Positions 56,032-64,000 of a stretch of 64,000 bases of DNA are shown in pieces. A program made the translations under genes and the position numbers. The stretch lies in the NCBI RefSeq assembly GCF_017352135.1, contig NZ_CP071454.1, positions 4,117,001 through 4,181,000 of the forward strand. Reading direction: 5' to 3'. A model generated the notes under the pieces. It did no database searches and had not been told where the DNA came from. It saw only the letters and a list, made by a program, of their open reading frames with translations. Positions within the stretch are counted from its first letter, which is position 1. Every line of letters begins with the position of its first letter. Source of the DNA: Rhizobium lentis. Lineage in GTDB: Bacteria > Pseudomonadota > Alphaproteobacteria > Rhizobiales > Rhizobiaceae.

Positions 56032-56162
56032 GGGTCCAGTCCTGCCCGCTTGGAGACGGACATAAGTAAGAATTCTGGCGGCTCTTTACATGAGGCTCTC
56101 GCCTATTCCAAGCCCTTCGGCCCGGAATAAACAGCCGAATAAACCGAGCTATGAACAATGCC

Positions 56163-56933
56163 TCAGGCGAGCAACGCCTCATAGGCGCGGTAGATGGCGA
56201 GGAAGTCGGCGGCTTTCAAGCTTGCCCCGCCGATCAGCGCACCGTCGACATTGGCGATACCAAGCAGTTCTCCTGCGTTGGCGGGCTTGACCGAACCGCC
56301 ATAGAGAAGACGCATCTTGCGGCCTTCATCGCCGAAGCGGGCCACGAGCTCGGCGCGCATGAAGGCATGCGCCTTTTCGACATCGCCTGAAGTCGGCGTT
56401 ACACCGGTGCCGATCGCCCAGATCGGCTCGTAGGCGATAACGGTGTTTTTGGCGGTCGCGCTATCGGGAACGGAGGCGGAGAGCTGGCGCTTGATGACGT
56501 CGAGTTCCTGTCCGGCGCGGCGTTCGTCGGCCGTCTCGCCAACGCAGATGATCGCCGTCAATTCGGCGGCGAACGCCGCTTCAGCCTTGGCGCGGACCAG
56601 ATGATCTGTCTCGGCATGGTCGGTGCGCCGTTCGGAATGGCCGACGATCACATAGGTGCCGAAACTATCGGCGATCATCTCGGCCGAGATATCGCCGGTA
56701 TGCGCGCCGGAAGCCTTCTGGTGGCAATCCTGTGCGCCGATCGAAAGCGGACTGTCGGTGCAAAGGGCAGTCGCCACGTAGAGCAGCGTCGTCGGCGGGC
56801 AGATCAGCGCCTCGACCTTGGCGGCGAGCGGCGGGCGAACGCCCTCGGCAATCGCCTTGATCTGATCCAAAGAGGCACGCGTGCCGTTCATTTTCCAATT
56901 TCCCGCCACGAGCGGGCGCACGTCAGGTGTCAT
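56163..56933 (-). CDS. tpiA: Triosephosphate isomerase
   Basis: 256 aa from ATG 56933. TIM barrel with NWKMNG (Lys), GHSERR (His) and [11 protein letters not shown] (Glu), in the right order. Interconverts DHAP and glyceraldehyde-3-phosphate in glycolysis. The secG gene follows 130 bp downstream. Confidence 0.97.
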   Translation of the reverse strand: MTPDVRPLVAGNWKMNGTRASLDQIKAIAEGVRPPLAAKVEALICPPTTLLYVATALCTDSPLSIGAQDCHQKASGAHTGDISAEMIADSFGTYVIVGHSERRTDHAETDHLVRAKAEAAFAAELTAIICVGETADERRAGQELDVIKRQLSASVPDSATAKNTVIAYEPIWAIGTGVTPTSGDVEKAHAFMRAELVARFGDEGRKMRLLYGGSVKPANAGELLGIANVDGALIGGASLKAADFLAIYRAYEALLA

Positions 56934-57071
56934 GCCGGCCTTCCACAAACTTCATATCCCCGGCGGCAATATCAAAAGCTTGCGGCAAAGAAAAGCATCA
57001 TGCCCTTGACGAAGGGGGAATCTCGGCGCTGCCGCGCATATTTTCTCTCAGAACGGCGCAGGCGGCACACT

Positions 57072-57968
57072 TCAGCCCGCGAAAATCCAGTTCAACACGC
57101 GGCGCCAGTCAATCATCCGGATCGGCGTTCCGTGATTTCCCGTCTGAAACAGCGTGAAGCGCGTCGGATATCTGGCCTTGAGCAAGCTTTCGAACAGCGC
57201 CTGCTGGTTGGCAGCGGCATAGACCGGATCGCGGCTGCCATGAGCGAACCAGAGCCGCAGCTTCGCCTTGTAGAAGGCACTTTTGGTGAAGTCGGGGTCG
57301 GTGACCCCGCTCATAACAACCATGCCCTTCAGCCGTTTGACGCTGTCTCCGTCGCGCGCAATGCCCCAGCAGACCTGGCTCCCCATCGAAGCGCAGGAAA
57401 GGATGATCGGCCGGCCGGGCGATTGGGCGCTGGCATAGCGGATCAGGCCGGCGATCGCGGCGACGCCGTTACCGTCGAAACTCCTCACCGTCGGCGAATA
57501 ATAGACGCCGCCATTGCCGGCGACGAGGTTTTTCAGCCGGTTGAAATTGCCACCGAAGCTGTAGTCGTTGGCCCCGAGCCGGCGGTCGCCGTCACGGCCG
57601 TGGATGAAGATGACGGTAAAGGCGGCATTCTGCGCCGGTCCCACCCTGGTGACATCGAGCTTGATGCCGTCGAGGGAGAGCGTTTCTTCCGCCTGCGCCT
57701 TGCGGATGCCGAGCGCCACATATTTCTGCTGGACGCGTTTTTGCGGGATCTGGTCGCGGCCGTTGATATCGCGCATCTCGTCGTAGTCGATGACCTCGAA
57801 GGCGCCGCTGTCGCCCGTCTGCAGCACCGTCTGCTTCGAGAACAAGTCGTCCTTGAAGGGCGCCAGCGTCTCGGCCGCCCGCGCCGGCGCGGCGGCAATC
57901 AGGACCGCGGACAGGAAAAAGGCCGCAATTGCTGATATAACGGTGCAATGACTTGTGGACATTTGCAT
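57072..57968 (-). CDS. Exported alpha/beta hydrolase-like protein
   Basis: 298 aa from ATG 57968, with an Ala-rich signal peptide ending near ARA (about residue 31). The alpha/beta hydrolase fold is seen through FIHGRDGD, the nucleophile region LSCASMGSQV (Ser at the centre, in C-x-S-x-G) and a C-terminal GNHGTP. The motif is not the canonical GxSxG. It may be an esterase or lipase; substrate unknown. Divergent from parE. Confidence 0.75.
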   Translation of the reverse strand: MQMSTSHCTVISAIAAFFLSAVLIAAAPARAAETLAPFKDDLFSKQTVLQTGDSGAFEVIDYDEMRDINGRDQIPQKRVQQKYVALGIRKAQAEETLSLDGIKLDVTRVGPAQNAAFTVIFIHGRDGDRRLGANDYSFGGNFNRLKNLVAGNGGVYYSPTVRSFDGNGVAAIAGLIRYASAQSPGRPIILSCASMGSQVCWGIARDGDSVKRLKGMVVMSGVTDPDFTKSAFYKAKLRLWFAHGSRDPVYAAANQQALFESLLKARYPTRFTLFQTGNHGTPIRMIDWRRVLNWIFAG

Positions 57969-58176
57969 GCAGATGGTTTCCTGAAGCCTGCCGCCGCTTG
58001 CCATTCCGCGCCCGGCAACGCAAATCATTTGGGCAAAGCCGCCAAATCAGGCGGTGTCGCGTATAGAGGTGCTTTCTGGCAAAATCTGCCTGATTCGCAA
58101 ACGTGACATGAAATGCGGTGATTTTGGGTCGGCGGCGCATGCCCACCCAAGACAGGACGAAGATCTGAACGGCTCC

Positions 58177-60267
58177 ATGGACGATAGCAACGACCTTTTT
58201 TCCGGCCTGCCCCTCTCCGAAAAACGCGAGGAGGCGCAGAAGCCCGCCGCGTCGAGTGAACGGCCGCCGGCGGCCGCTCCGGTGACCGCTACCCAACCTT
58301 CGGCTGCTGCGCGCCCGGCGCCCGTCGCCTCGAACCCGGATGATTATGGTGCTTCGTCGATCCGTGTCCTCGAAGGTCTTGAGCCGGTGCGCATGCGCCC
58401 GGGTATGTATATCGGCGGCACCGACGAAAAGGCGCTGCATCACCTCTTCGCCGAAGTCATCGACAATGCGATGGACGAAGCGGTCGCCGGGCACGCCAAT
58501 TTCATCGAAGTGCATCTCGATCTGCAGGGCTATCTCACCGTCTCCGACAACGGGCGCGGCATTCCCGTCGAGAACCATCCGCAAGTTCCGGGCAAATCCA
58601 CGCTCGAAGTCATCATGACCAAGCTGCATGCCGGCGGCAAATTCGACGGCAAGGCCTACGAGACGTCGGGCGGCCTGCACGGCGTCGGCGTTTCGGTCGT
58701 CAACGCGCTTTCCGATTTCCTCGAAGTCGAGGTGGCGCGAAACCGCAAGCTTTACCGCCAGCGCTTCTCCCGCGGCCTGCCGCAGGGCGGCCTCGAAGAA
58801 TTGGGCGACGTCCATAATCGCCGCGGCACCCGCGTGCGCTTCCATCCGGACGCCCAGATCTTCGGGGAGCATATGAAGTTCGACGCCGCCCGCGTCTTTC
58901 GCATGGCGCGCTCCAAGGCCTACCTCTTCGGCGGCGTCGAAATACGCTGGAGCTGCGAGCCCGGCGTACTGCCCGAAGGGTCGGAGGTGCCTGACAGGGC
59001 CACCTTCCATTTCCCCGGCGGCCTCAAGGATTATCTCCAGGCGACGATGGGCAAGGAATTCACCGTCACCCGCGAAATCTTCGCCGGCAAGACGGAGAAG
59101 GCCAGCGGCCACGGCTCGATGGAATGGGCGATCACCTGGTACGGTGGCGATCCGCAAGTGCATTCCTATTGCAACACCATTCCGACCCCTGAAGGCGGCA
59201 CGCATGAGGCCGGTTTGCGCATCGCGCTGACCAAGGGTCTCAAGGCCTATGCCGAGCTGACGCAGAACAAGCGCGCCGCGCAGATCACCACGGATGACGT
59301 GATGATCTCGGCCGTCGGCATGCTGTCGGTCTTCATCCGCGAGCCGGAATTCGTCGGCCAGACCAAGGACAAGCTGGCGACCGTCGAGGCCCAGCGCATC
59401 GTCGAGAATGCGCTGCGTGATCCGTTCGACCATTATCTCGCCGATAATCCGAACGAAGCGGCCAAGCTGCTCGACTGGGTGATCGAGCGCGCCGAGGAGC
59501 GCCTGCGTCGCCGCAAGGAAAAGGAAGTCAACCGCAAGACGGCAGTGCGCAAGCTGCGCCTGCCGGGCAAGCTCGCCGACTGCTCGCAGAACACCGCCGA
59601 GGGCGCCGAACTTTTCATCGTCGAGGGCGATTCGGCAGGCGGTTCGGCCAAGCAGGCGCGCAACCGCGCCAACCAGGCAATCCTTCCGCTGCGCGGCAAG
59701 ATCCTGAACGTCGCCAGCGCCGGCCGCGAGAAGTTCGGTGCCAACCAGCAGCTCGCCGATCTCATCCAGGCGCTCGGCTGCGGCACGCGCTCGAAATACC
59801 GCCAGGAAGACCTGCGCTACGAGCGCATCATCGTCATGACCGATGCCGACGTCGACGGTGCCCACATCGCCTCGTTGCTGATCACCTTCTTCTATCAGGA
59901 AATGCCCGAACTGGTGCGCGGCGGCCATCTCTTCCTCGCCGTGCCGCCGCTCTACAAGATCACGCAAGGGGCGAAATCCGCCTACGCCCGCGACGACAAT
60001 CATCGCGCCGAGCTGATGCAGACGGAATTCAAGGGCAAGGCGAAGGTCGAGGTCAGCCGCTTCAAAGGTCTCGGCGAGATGATGCCGGCCCAGCTCAAGG
60101 AAACCACGATGGATCCGTCCAAGCGCACGCTGCTCCGGGTGCTGATCGACGAGGTCGATTTCGAAGGCACCCGCAGCGCCGTCGATGATCTGATGGGCAC
60201 CAAGCCGGAAGCCCGCTTCCGCTTCATCCAGGAGCGCGCGGCCTTCGCCGAGAACCTCGATATTTAA
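58177..60267 (+). CDS. parE: DNA topoisomerase IV subunit B
   Basis: 696 aa from ATG 58177. After a short low-complexity, Pro/Ala-rich N-terminal tail of about 50 residues, the GHKL ATPase domain is clear (EVIDNAMDEAVAG, DNGRGIPV, LHGVGVSVVNALS), then a transducer, and a TOPRIM domain (EGDSAGGSAKQ, DADVDGAHI). ParE rather than GyrB is assigned by the short C-terminal end and overall ParE-type spacing. With ParC it decatenates the chromosome. It stands alone on the plus strand. Confidence 0.92.
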   Translation: MDDSNDLFSGLPLSEKREEAQKPAASSERPPAAAPVTATQPSAAARPAPVASNPDDYGASSIRVLEGLEPVRMRPGMYIGGTDEKALHHLFAEVIDNAMDEAVAGHANFIEVHLDLQGYLTVSDNGRGIPVENHPQVPGKSTLEVIMTKLHAGGKFDGKAYETSGGLHGVGVSVVNALSDFLEVEVARNRKLYRQRFSRGLPQGGLEELGDVHNRRGTRVRFHPDAQIFGEHMKFDAARVFRMARSKAYLFGGVEIRWSCEPGVLPEGSEVPDRATFHFPGGLKDYLQATMGKEFTVTREIFAGKTEKASGHGSMEWAITWYGGDPQVHSYCNTIPTPEGGTHEAGLRIALTKGLKAYAELTQNKRAAQITTDDVMISAVGMLSVFIREPEFVGQTKDKLATVEAQRIVENALRDPFDHYLADNPNEAAKLLDWVIERAEERLRRRKEKEVNRKTAVRKLRLPGKLADCSQNTAEGAELFIVEGDSAGGSAKQARNRANQAILPLRGKILNVASAGREKFGANQQLADLIQALGCGTRSKYRQEDLRYERIIVMTDADVDGAHIASLLITFFYQEMPELVRGGHLFLAVPPLYKITQGAKSAYARDDNHRAELMQTEFKGKAKVEVSRFKGLGEMMPAQLKETTMDPSKRTLLRVLIDEVDFEGTRSAVDDLMGTKPEARFRFIQERAAFAENLDI

Positions 60268-60280
60268 CAGATGCTACGCT

Positions 60281-60317
60281 GCGCGCCAGCCGGCCACGGT
60301 CCGGCGCGCCGCATTTT
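60281..60317 (+). terminator. Terminator-like hairpin after parE
   Basis: GCGCGCC (60281-60287) and GGCGCGC (60303-60309) pair over a 15-base loop, followed by CGCATTTTAGC. Weak T-run. Confidence 0.4.
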
Positions 60318-60463
60318 AGCATTTGCGATTTCACGGAACTGACGAAGAACCGTAACAACTCCGTCAAACAACCGGCGCATGAAGCGGTCGGTGTGCGGCC
60401 TTCCCTGGGAAGAGCGGCTGCGCCGGTTCGTCCCGCTTTTTCAACCTTTTGCCGGATTTAGTC

Positions 60464-61222
60464 ATGACCAAGCGTTTTCTCGCGACTGCCGCTTTTCTTC
60501 TGTCCAGCACAGTTTTGGTCAGCGCCACCGAGATCGGCGCCACCTTCGAGACCGCCTGCCCTTTCGGCGATTGCGCCGCCGGCATTTCGCTCTCCCAGCC
60601 GGAGGGCTTTGCGCCGACTCCCGACAAGTCGACCGGCATCCGCGACAATCGCGCCTTCGAGGATCTCGCCGCTGCGCCCTCGGGCGACGTTTTCGTCGGC
60701 GTCGAAGCCGCCCTCTACCAGGACGGCCCGAAGCCGTCGCTGACGACAGGCAGCCTGTCGCGTATCATCCGCTGCGACGGCGCAATCGGTGAGCCGAAGG
60801 CACAGTACGTCTATCCGGTGTCGCCGATCCCGCAGGCGGCCACCAAACCCGACGGCGGCAATGACAACGGCATGTCGGAAATTCTCGCCCTCGACCATCA
60901 CCGCCTGCTCGCCGTCGAGCGCAGCTACGCCGAAGGCTTCGGCAACAACATCAAGATCATGATGATCGATCTCGCCGACGCCACCGATATATCCGCCATC
61001 GCGTCGCTCGCCAAAAACGACCAGCGCGTCGTCCCTGCCCGCAAGAGCCAGGTTCTCGATCTCCTAGCCATCGGCCTCGCCCCCGACAATATCGAGGCCA
61101 TGTCGCTCGGCAAGGCCAAGGACGGCGCCGACGTCCTCATCCTCGGCTCCGACAATAATTTCTCGGCCAGCCAGAAGACGCAATTCTACGCCTTCAAGCT
61201 TCTCAGCCGCCCGCAGCAGTAA
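60464..61222 (+). CDS. Short phytase-type esterase-like exported protein
   Basis: 252 aa from ATG 60464. A signal peptide ends near SAT, and the mature part shows pieces of the esterase-like phytase beta-propeller: NRAFEDLAAAPSGD, LALDHHRLLAVERSY and ILGSDNNFSASQKTQFY. Full-length members are usually 330-450 aa, so the N-terminal propeller blades are largely missing. Either a compact variant or a truncated copy; activity is uncertain. Confidence 0.7.
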   Translation: MTKRFLATAAFLLSSTVLVSATEIGATFETACPFGDCAAGISLSQPEGFAPTPDKSTGIRDNRAFEDLAAAPSGDVFVGVEAALYQDGPKPSLTTGSLSRIIRCDGAIGEPKAQYVYPVSPIPQAATKPDGGNDNGMSEILALDHHRLLAVERSYAEGFGNNIKIMMIDLADATDISAIASLAKNDQRVVPARKSQVLDLLAIGLAPDNIEAMSLGKAKDGADVLILGSDNNFSASQKTQFYAFKLLSRPQQ

Positions 61223-61337
61223 GACGCCATGTGTGTTGGTCGAATGGCCACGCTTTGTATACGCTTTCACGGCGCGGACCTTGAAACCGCCGGGTTGATG
61301 GCCCATAACCAGAGTACAAGAATAAGAAGAGGCGCGC

Positions 61338-62540
61338 GTGGGTGTGTTCGATCGTCAGAAAAGCAATCATGAGCCGCGATGGCTGGGGCCGTCGGCGCCG
61401 ACACGCACGCCGCTGATCCCCTCCATTTCGGCGGCGCGCTGGCTGCTGGTGCTGATCGTCGCGGCCGGCGTCTATTTCTTCTACGGCTTCCTCGTGCCGG
61501 TGCTGGCAGCCCTTGTCATCGGCTTCGCCAGCTGGCCGCTCTATCGCAAGCTTCTTGCCCGCGTCGGGGGCAATACGACGATCGCTGCGACCATCGCGAT
61601 TGTCATGATCGTCACCTTTCTGGTTATTCCGATCGTGCTTGCGGTCACCTATACGACGGGTGAAGTGCGCACCTGGGTCACCTGGGCGATCCATGCCAAC
61701 CGCGCCGGCGCACCGACACCCAACTGGATCGTGGCGCTGCCCTTTGCGGGCCCCTATCTCGATGATCTCTGGACGAAATATATCGGCAGTCCCGGCGCTC
61801 TGGGAGAGCTTATCCAGGCGGTCAGCGGCGCCCATATCGGCAACATCTATCGCGCCGTGCTTGCAGCCGGCGGTGGCGCTTTCCACCTCCTCTTGACGTT
61901 GCTCTTCATGCTGATCGCGCTGTTCTTCGTGTATCGCGACGGCTTCTCTTTTTCCAAGCAGATCGACATGCTGGGCGAGCGCATCCTGCCGAACCGCTGG
62001 GAGCGCATTTCCCGGGTCGTCCCGGCGACGATCAGTTCCACCGTCATGGGCATGACGCTGATCGCGATCGGCGAAGGCATCGTGCTCGGAGTGGCTTACT
62101 GGATCGCCGGCGTGCCGTCACCGGTCACCCTCGGCGTGCTCACCGGCGTGATGGCGCTGATACCGGGCGGTGCGCCGCTCTCGTTCACGCTGGTCTCGAT
62201 CTATCTCCTGGCGAGCGGCTCGCACGTCGCCGGCGTCGGTCTTTTCGTCTGGGGCACGGTCGAACTCTTCATCGTCGACAAGACGCTGCGGCCGAAACTT
62301 GTCGGCGGTCCGATCAAGCTGCCCTTCCTGCCGACCTTTTTCGGCCTCGTCGGCGGCGTCAAGACGATGGGTTTCCTCGGCCTCTTCATCGGTCCGGTGC
62401 TGATGGCGCTGATCGTCGCCATCTGGCGCGAATGGATCCATGAGGCCCGCAGCGCCGAGACCAGCGACGGGGTGCCGCAAATCGTCATCGACGAACAGGC
62501 TCCGCCATCCAAACCAATCCCCCGCGTCGCCGAGGGCTGA
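61338..62540 (+). CDS. AI-2E family transporter (PerM-type permease)
   Basis: 400 aa from a GTG at 61338 (AGAGG upstream). Seven to eight membrane helices; the family signature with a conserved Gly/Pro-rich segment GALIPGGAPLSFTLVS-like (LIPGGAPLSFTLVS, about residue 278) is visible. TqsA/PerM relatives export AI-2 or other small molecules; the substrate here is not known. Converges with the GNAT gene. Confidence 0.9.
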   Translation: MGVFDRQKSNHEPRWLGPSAPTRTPLIPSISAARWLLVLIVAAGVYFFYGFLVPVLAALVIGFASWPLYRKLLARVGGNTTIAATIAIVMIVTFLVIPIVLAVTYTTGEVRTWVTWAIHANRAGAPTPNWIVALPFAGPYLDDLWTKYIGSPGALGELIQAVSGAHIGNIYRAVLAAGGGAFHLLLTLLFMLIALFFVYRDGFSFSKQIDMLGERILPNRWERISRVVPATISSTVMGMTLIAIGEGIVLGVAYWIAGVPSPVTLGVLTGVMALIPGGAPLSFTLVSIYLLASGSHVAGVGLFVWGTVELFIVDKTLRPKLVGGPIKLPFLPTFFGLVGGVKTMGFLGLFIGPVLMALIVAIWREWIHEARSAETSDGVPQIVIDEQAPPSKPIPRVAEG

Positions 62541-62556
62541 AAGGCTTCGCTGGCTG

Positions 62557-63015
62557 TTATCCCAGTTGCTTTTCCATGAACAGGCTGAGCGGATCCGGCA
62601 GATAGCTGCCAAAGGGCTCGATCTCCCGATATCCGTATTTGCGATAGAGAGCGATCGCCTCGGGTTGATAGATGCCGGTCTCGAGCCGGATCGCCGTCAG
62701 CCGCTTTTCCCTTGCGATTGCCTCCAGCGCATTCATCAGACCGCTGGCGATCCTCAGTCCCCTCGCCTGCGGGTCGACGAACATGCGTTTGATCTCCGCC
62801 GTGCCGTCGCCGGCCTCGAGCAGCGCGCAGCACCCGACGATTGCCCCATCATTGCGCGCGACGAGGAAGCTCACCGAAGGCTTTTCCAGCGAGGCGAGGT
62901 CGACAAGATGGTTACTCTCCGCGGGATAGAGCGACCCTGCATAGGCATCGGAGAGATCGAGGAGGCGCATGACGCCCTCCTGACGTGGCGACTCCCGCGC
63001 GATGGTGACGGACAT
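62557..63015 (-). CDS. GNAT family N-acetyltransferase
   Basis: 152 aa from ATG 63015. The acetyl-CoA-binding motif is seen as MFVDPQARGLRIASGLMNALE (about residue 85), and the C-terminal half has ALYRKYGYREIEPFGSY. Acceptor unknown. It faces the permease gene, 17 bp apart. Confidence 0.9.
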   Translation of the reverse strand: MSVTIARESPRQEGVMRLLDLSDAYAGSLYPAESNHLVDLASLEKPSVSFLVARNDGAIVGCCALLEAGDGTAEIKRMFVDPQARGLRIASGLMNALEAIAREKRLTAIRLETGIYQPEAIALYRKYGYREIEPFGSYLPDPLSLFMEKQLG

Positions 63016-63142
63016 CTTGGCTCCGGATCTTGCGTGACGCAATTTTTGCCTGACATGACGAAGAGTTAATACCCTTGCCTTGTTTCGGTTGGAATTGCAC
63101 CGTCTAAGGCGATATCAGGTTCAATAACCAAGGAAGCAGAAT

Positions 63143-63565
63143 ATGCAAGCGGTGCTCATCGCGATGACCATTCTCGGTTGCGACGATTCCGTCAACCAGT
63201 GCAGATATGTCGCGACGGTCGACAAACGCTGGGAAACCGTTGCCGCTTGCGATGCCGACGCCGAACGCCGGCTCAAAGCCTATGCCAATGTGAGCTATCC
63301 CTCAGTGATCGCGGTCTGCGAGGCGCCGAAAGCACTCGCAGCAGAACCGCCGAAACCGGCCCCTCTGCCTGCCGCTACAGCTGAGACCGCTCCTGTCGCT
63401 CGCGCAGAAGAACCGCTCGGAAGGCTTGCCGGCTTCGCTGAAAACATAGCCAGCCAGGTCCGTGCCCATCTCCCATCGGGCAAAGACGTCAAGGAGACGC
63501 TTTCCAAACCCGTGCATTTCGTATCCGACAGCTATTCCTGGGTGGTGACGCGGCTGAACGATTAA
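63143..63565 (+). CDS. Hypothetical protein
   Basis: 140 aa with AAGGAAG before the ATG. Cys pairs in LGCDDSVNQC and AACDADAERR plus VIAVC are followed by an Ala/Pro-rich linker and a C-terminal helix (GFAENIASQVRAHL). No family recognised. Its stop (TAA) overlaps the stop of the DUF2336 gene on the other strand, sharing TTAA. Confidence 0.7.
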   Translation: MQAVLIAMTILGCDDSVNQCRYVATVDKRWETVAACDADAERRLKAYANVSYPSVIAVCEAPKALAAEPPKPAPLPAATAETAPVARAEEPLGRLAGFAENIASQVRAHLPSGKDVKETLSKPVHFVSDSYSWVVTRLND

Positions 63566-64000
63566 GCAGCCGCAAGCGCTGCATAGACGCGGGCCGATTG
63601 ACGCTGTTCGGCGACCCCAAGCTTTTCCACCATATCAAGCAATTCACCGACCGCACCGTGGGAGTCGTGGCGGCGGAATTTTTCGAGAAGGCGGCCGCAG
63701 ATATTGCCGAGCACGCTGCCTGGGGCTCTTCTGGCGCAATCCCGCCAGAGCAGGGTCGCTTCGACGAAGATGACGCTGATATCCCTCGGCAGGCCGGCGG
63801 ATTCATAAAGGGCGCGCACCGCGTGCATGCGTCCGGTCGCCAGAATCGAACGCACCCGGCGCTCGCCGCAGCCCGTCAAATCAACGATCGCGGCAGCGAA
63901 GAAATCCACCTTGCCGGCACAGAGCGCATGCATGAGGAAGCACGGTGTCAGCCGGCCGTTGAGACGCAGGTGTTCGACGAGGTCGGGTATTTCACGAGGC
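63562..64000 (-). CDS. DUF2336 family protein (5' end outside window)
   Basis: The frame is open to the right edge; 145 residues are visible, beginning PREIPDLVEHLRLNGRLTPC. The pattern LRLNGRLTPCFLMHALCAGKVDFFAAAIVDLTG matches the repetitive helical DUF2336 layout (a HEAT-like fold). Function unknown. The stop codon is shared in position with the preceding gene on the opposite strand. Confidence 0.75.
   Translation of the reverse strand, partial: PREIPDLVEHLRLNGRLTPCFLMHALCAGKVDFFAAAIVDLTGCGERRVRSILATGRMHAVRALYESAGLPRDISVIFVEATLLWRDCARRAPGSVLGNICGRLLEKFRRHDSHGAVGELLDMVEKLGVAEQRQSARVYAALAAA

Noticed and set aside
57592..60003. 803-codon minus-strand frame opposite parE
   Set aside because: parE is unambiguous on the plus strand; the minus frame is low complexity and has no recognised domain.

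Overview
The window is GC-rich alphaproteobacterial DNA. Gene order and protein families (tmk-holB-metG-tatD-MBL, ppiD-trpD-trpC-moaC-moeA, secG next to pyrG and tpiA, an EcfG-type stress promoter) point to Rhizobium or a close relative. This placement rests on recognised families and synteny; no search was run. Coding density is high. I see no insertion sequence, integrase, CRISPR array, rRNA or replication origin. One tRNA (Ser, anticodon TGA) is present.

Region 1 (1-10.1 kb) is a copper-handling island. It holds a P1B-type copper ATPase (cut by the left edge), a Met-rich EF-hand protein, and a minus-strand operon encoding a small lipoprotein, a TolC-type lipoprotein, a TAT-exported multicopper oxidase, a cupredoxin, a CusF-like protein and a DUF411 protein. 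A cytochrome b561 follows, flanked by two small Cys-rich exported proteins, then a cytosolic Csp-like 16-Cys copper-storage protein and a cytochrome c'. Together they could export, bind, oxidise and store copper.

Region 2 (10.1-21.8 kb) is signalling and stress: a peroxiredoxin-like protein, a giant zinc-ribbon/cyclase/ATPase/TPR protein, a CHASE-GGDEF-EAL protein, a frameshifted hydrolase, an ICMT-like methyltransferase, a DUF599 membrane protein, two stress-type proteins and TerC. Region 3 (21.8-30.3 kb) is a conserved housekeeping block: MBL hydrolase, tatD, metG, TauE exporter, holB, tmk, a degenerate DacF-like protein and rlpA.

Region 4 (30.3-40.4 kb) is more accessory: a VCBS-like protein, tRNA-Ser, a RidA-like/TetR divergent pair with two clear operators, an MFS/LysR divergent pair, PhnA, two transglutaminase-fold proteins, and several tiny membrane proteins around an AT-rich intergenic island. 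Region 5 (40.6-46.1 kb) is a five-gene operon ppiD-trpD-trpC-moaC-moeA.

Region 6 (46.1-64 kb) has an ETFB-type methyltransferase, a DEAD-box helicase, a FecR-CHASE2 cyclase pair, and two divergent citrate-synthase-like genes, one fused to an HTH, with palindromes between them. It continues with pyrG, secG, tpiA, a hydrolase, parE, a short phytase-like protein, an AI-2E family permease, a GNAT acetyltransferase, a small hypothetical protein and the C-terminal part of a DUF2336 protein. The features I find least ordinary are the HTH-citrate synthase pair, the carboxypeptidase that has lost two of its three catalytic motifs, the copper island with its internal 32-bp palindrome, and the TetR/RidA switch.
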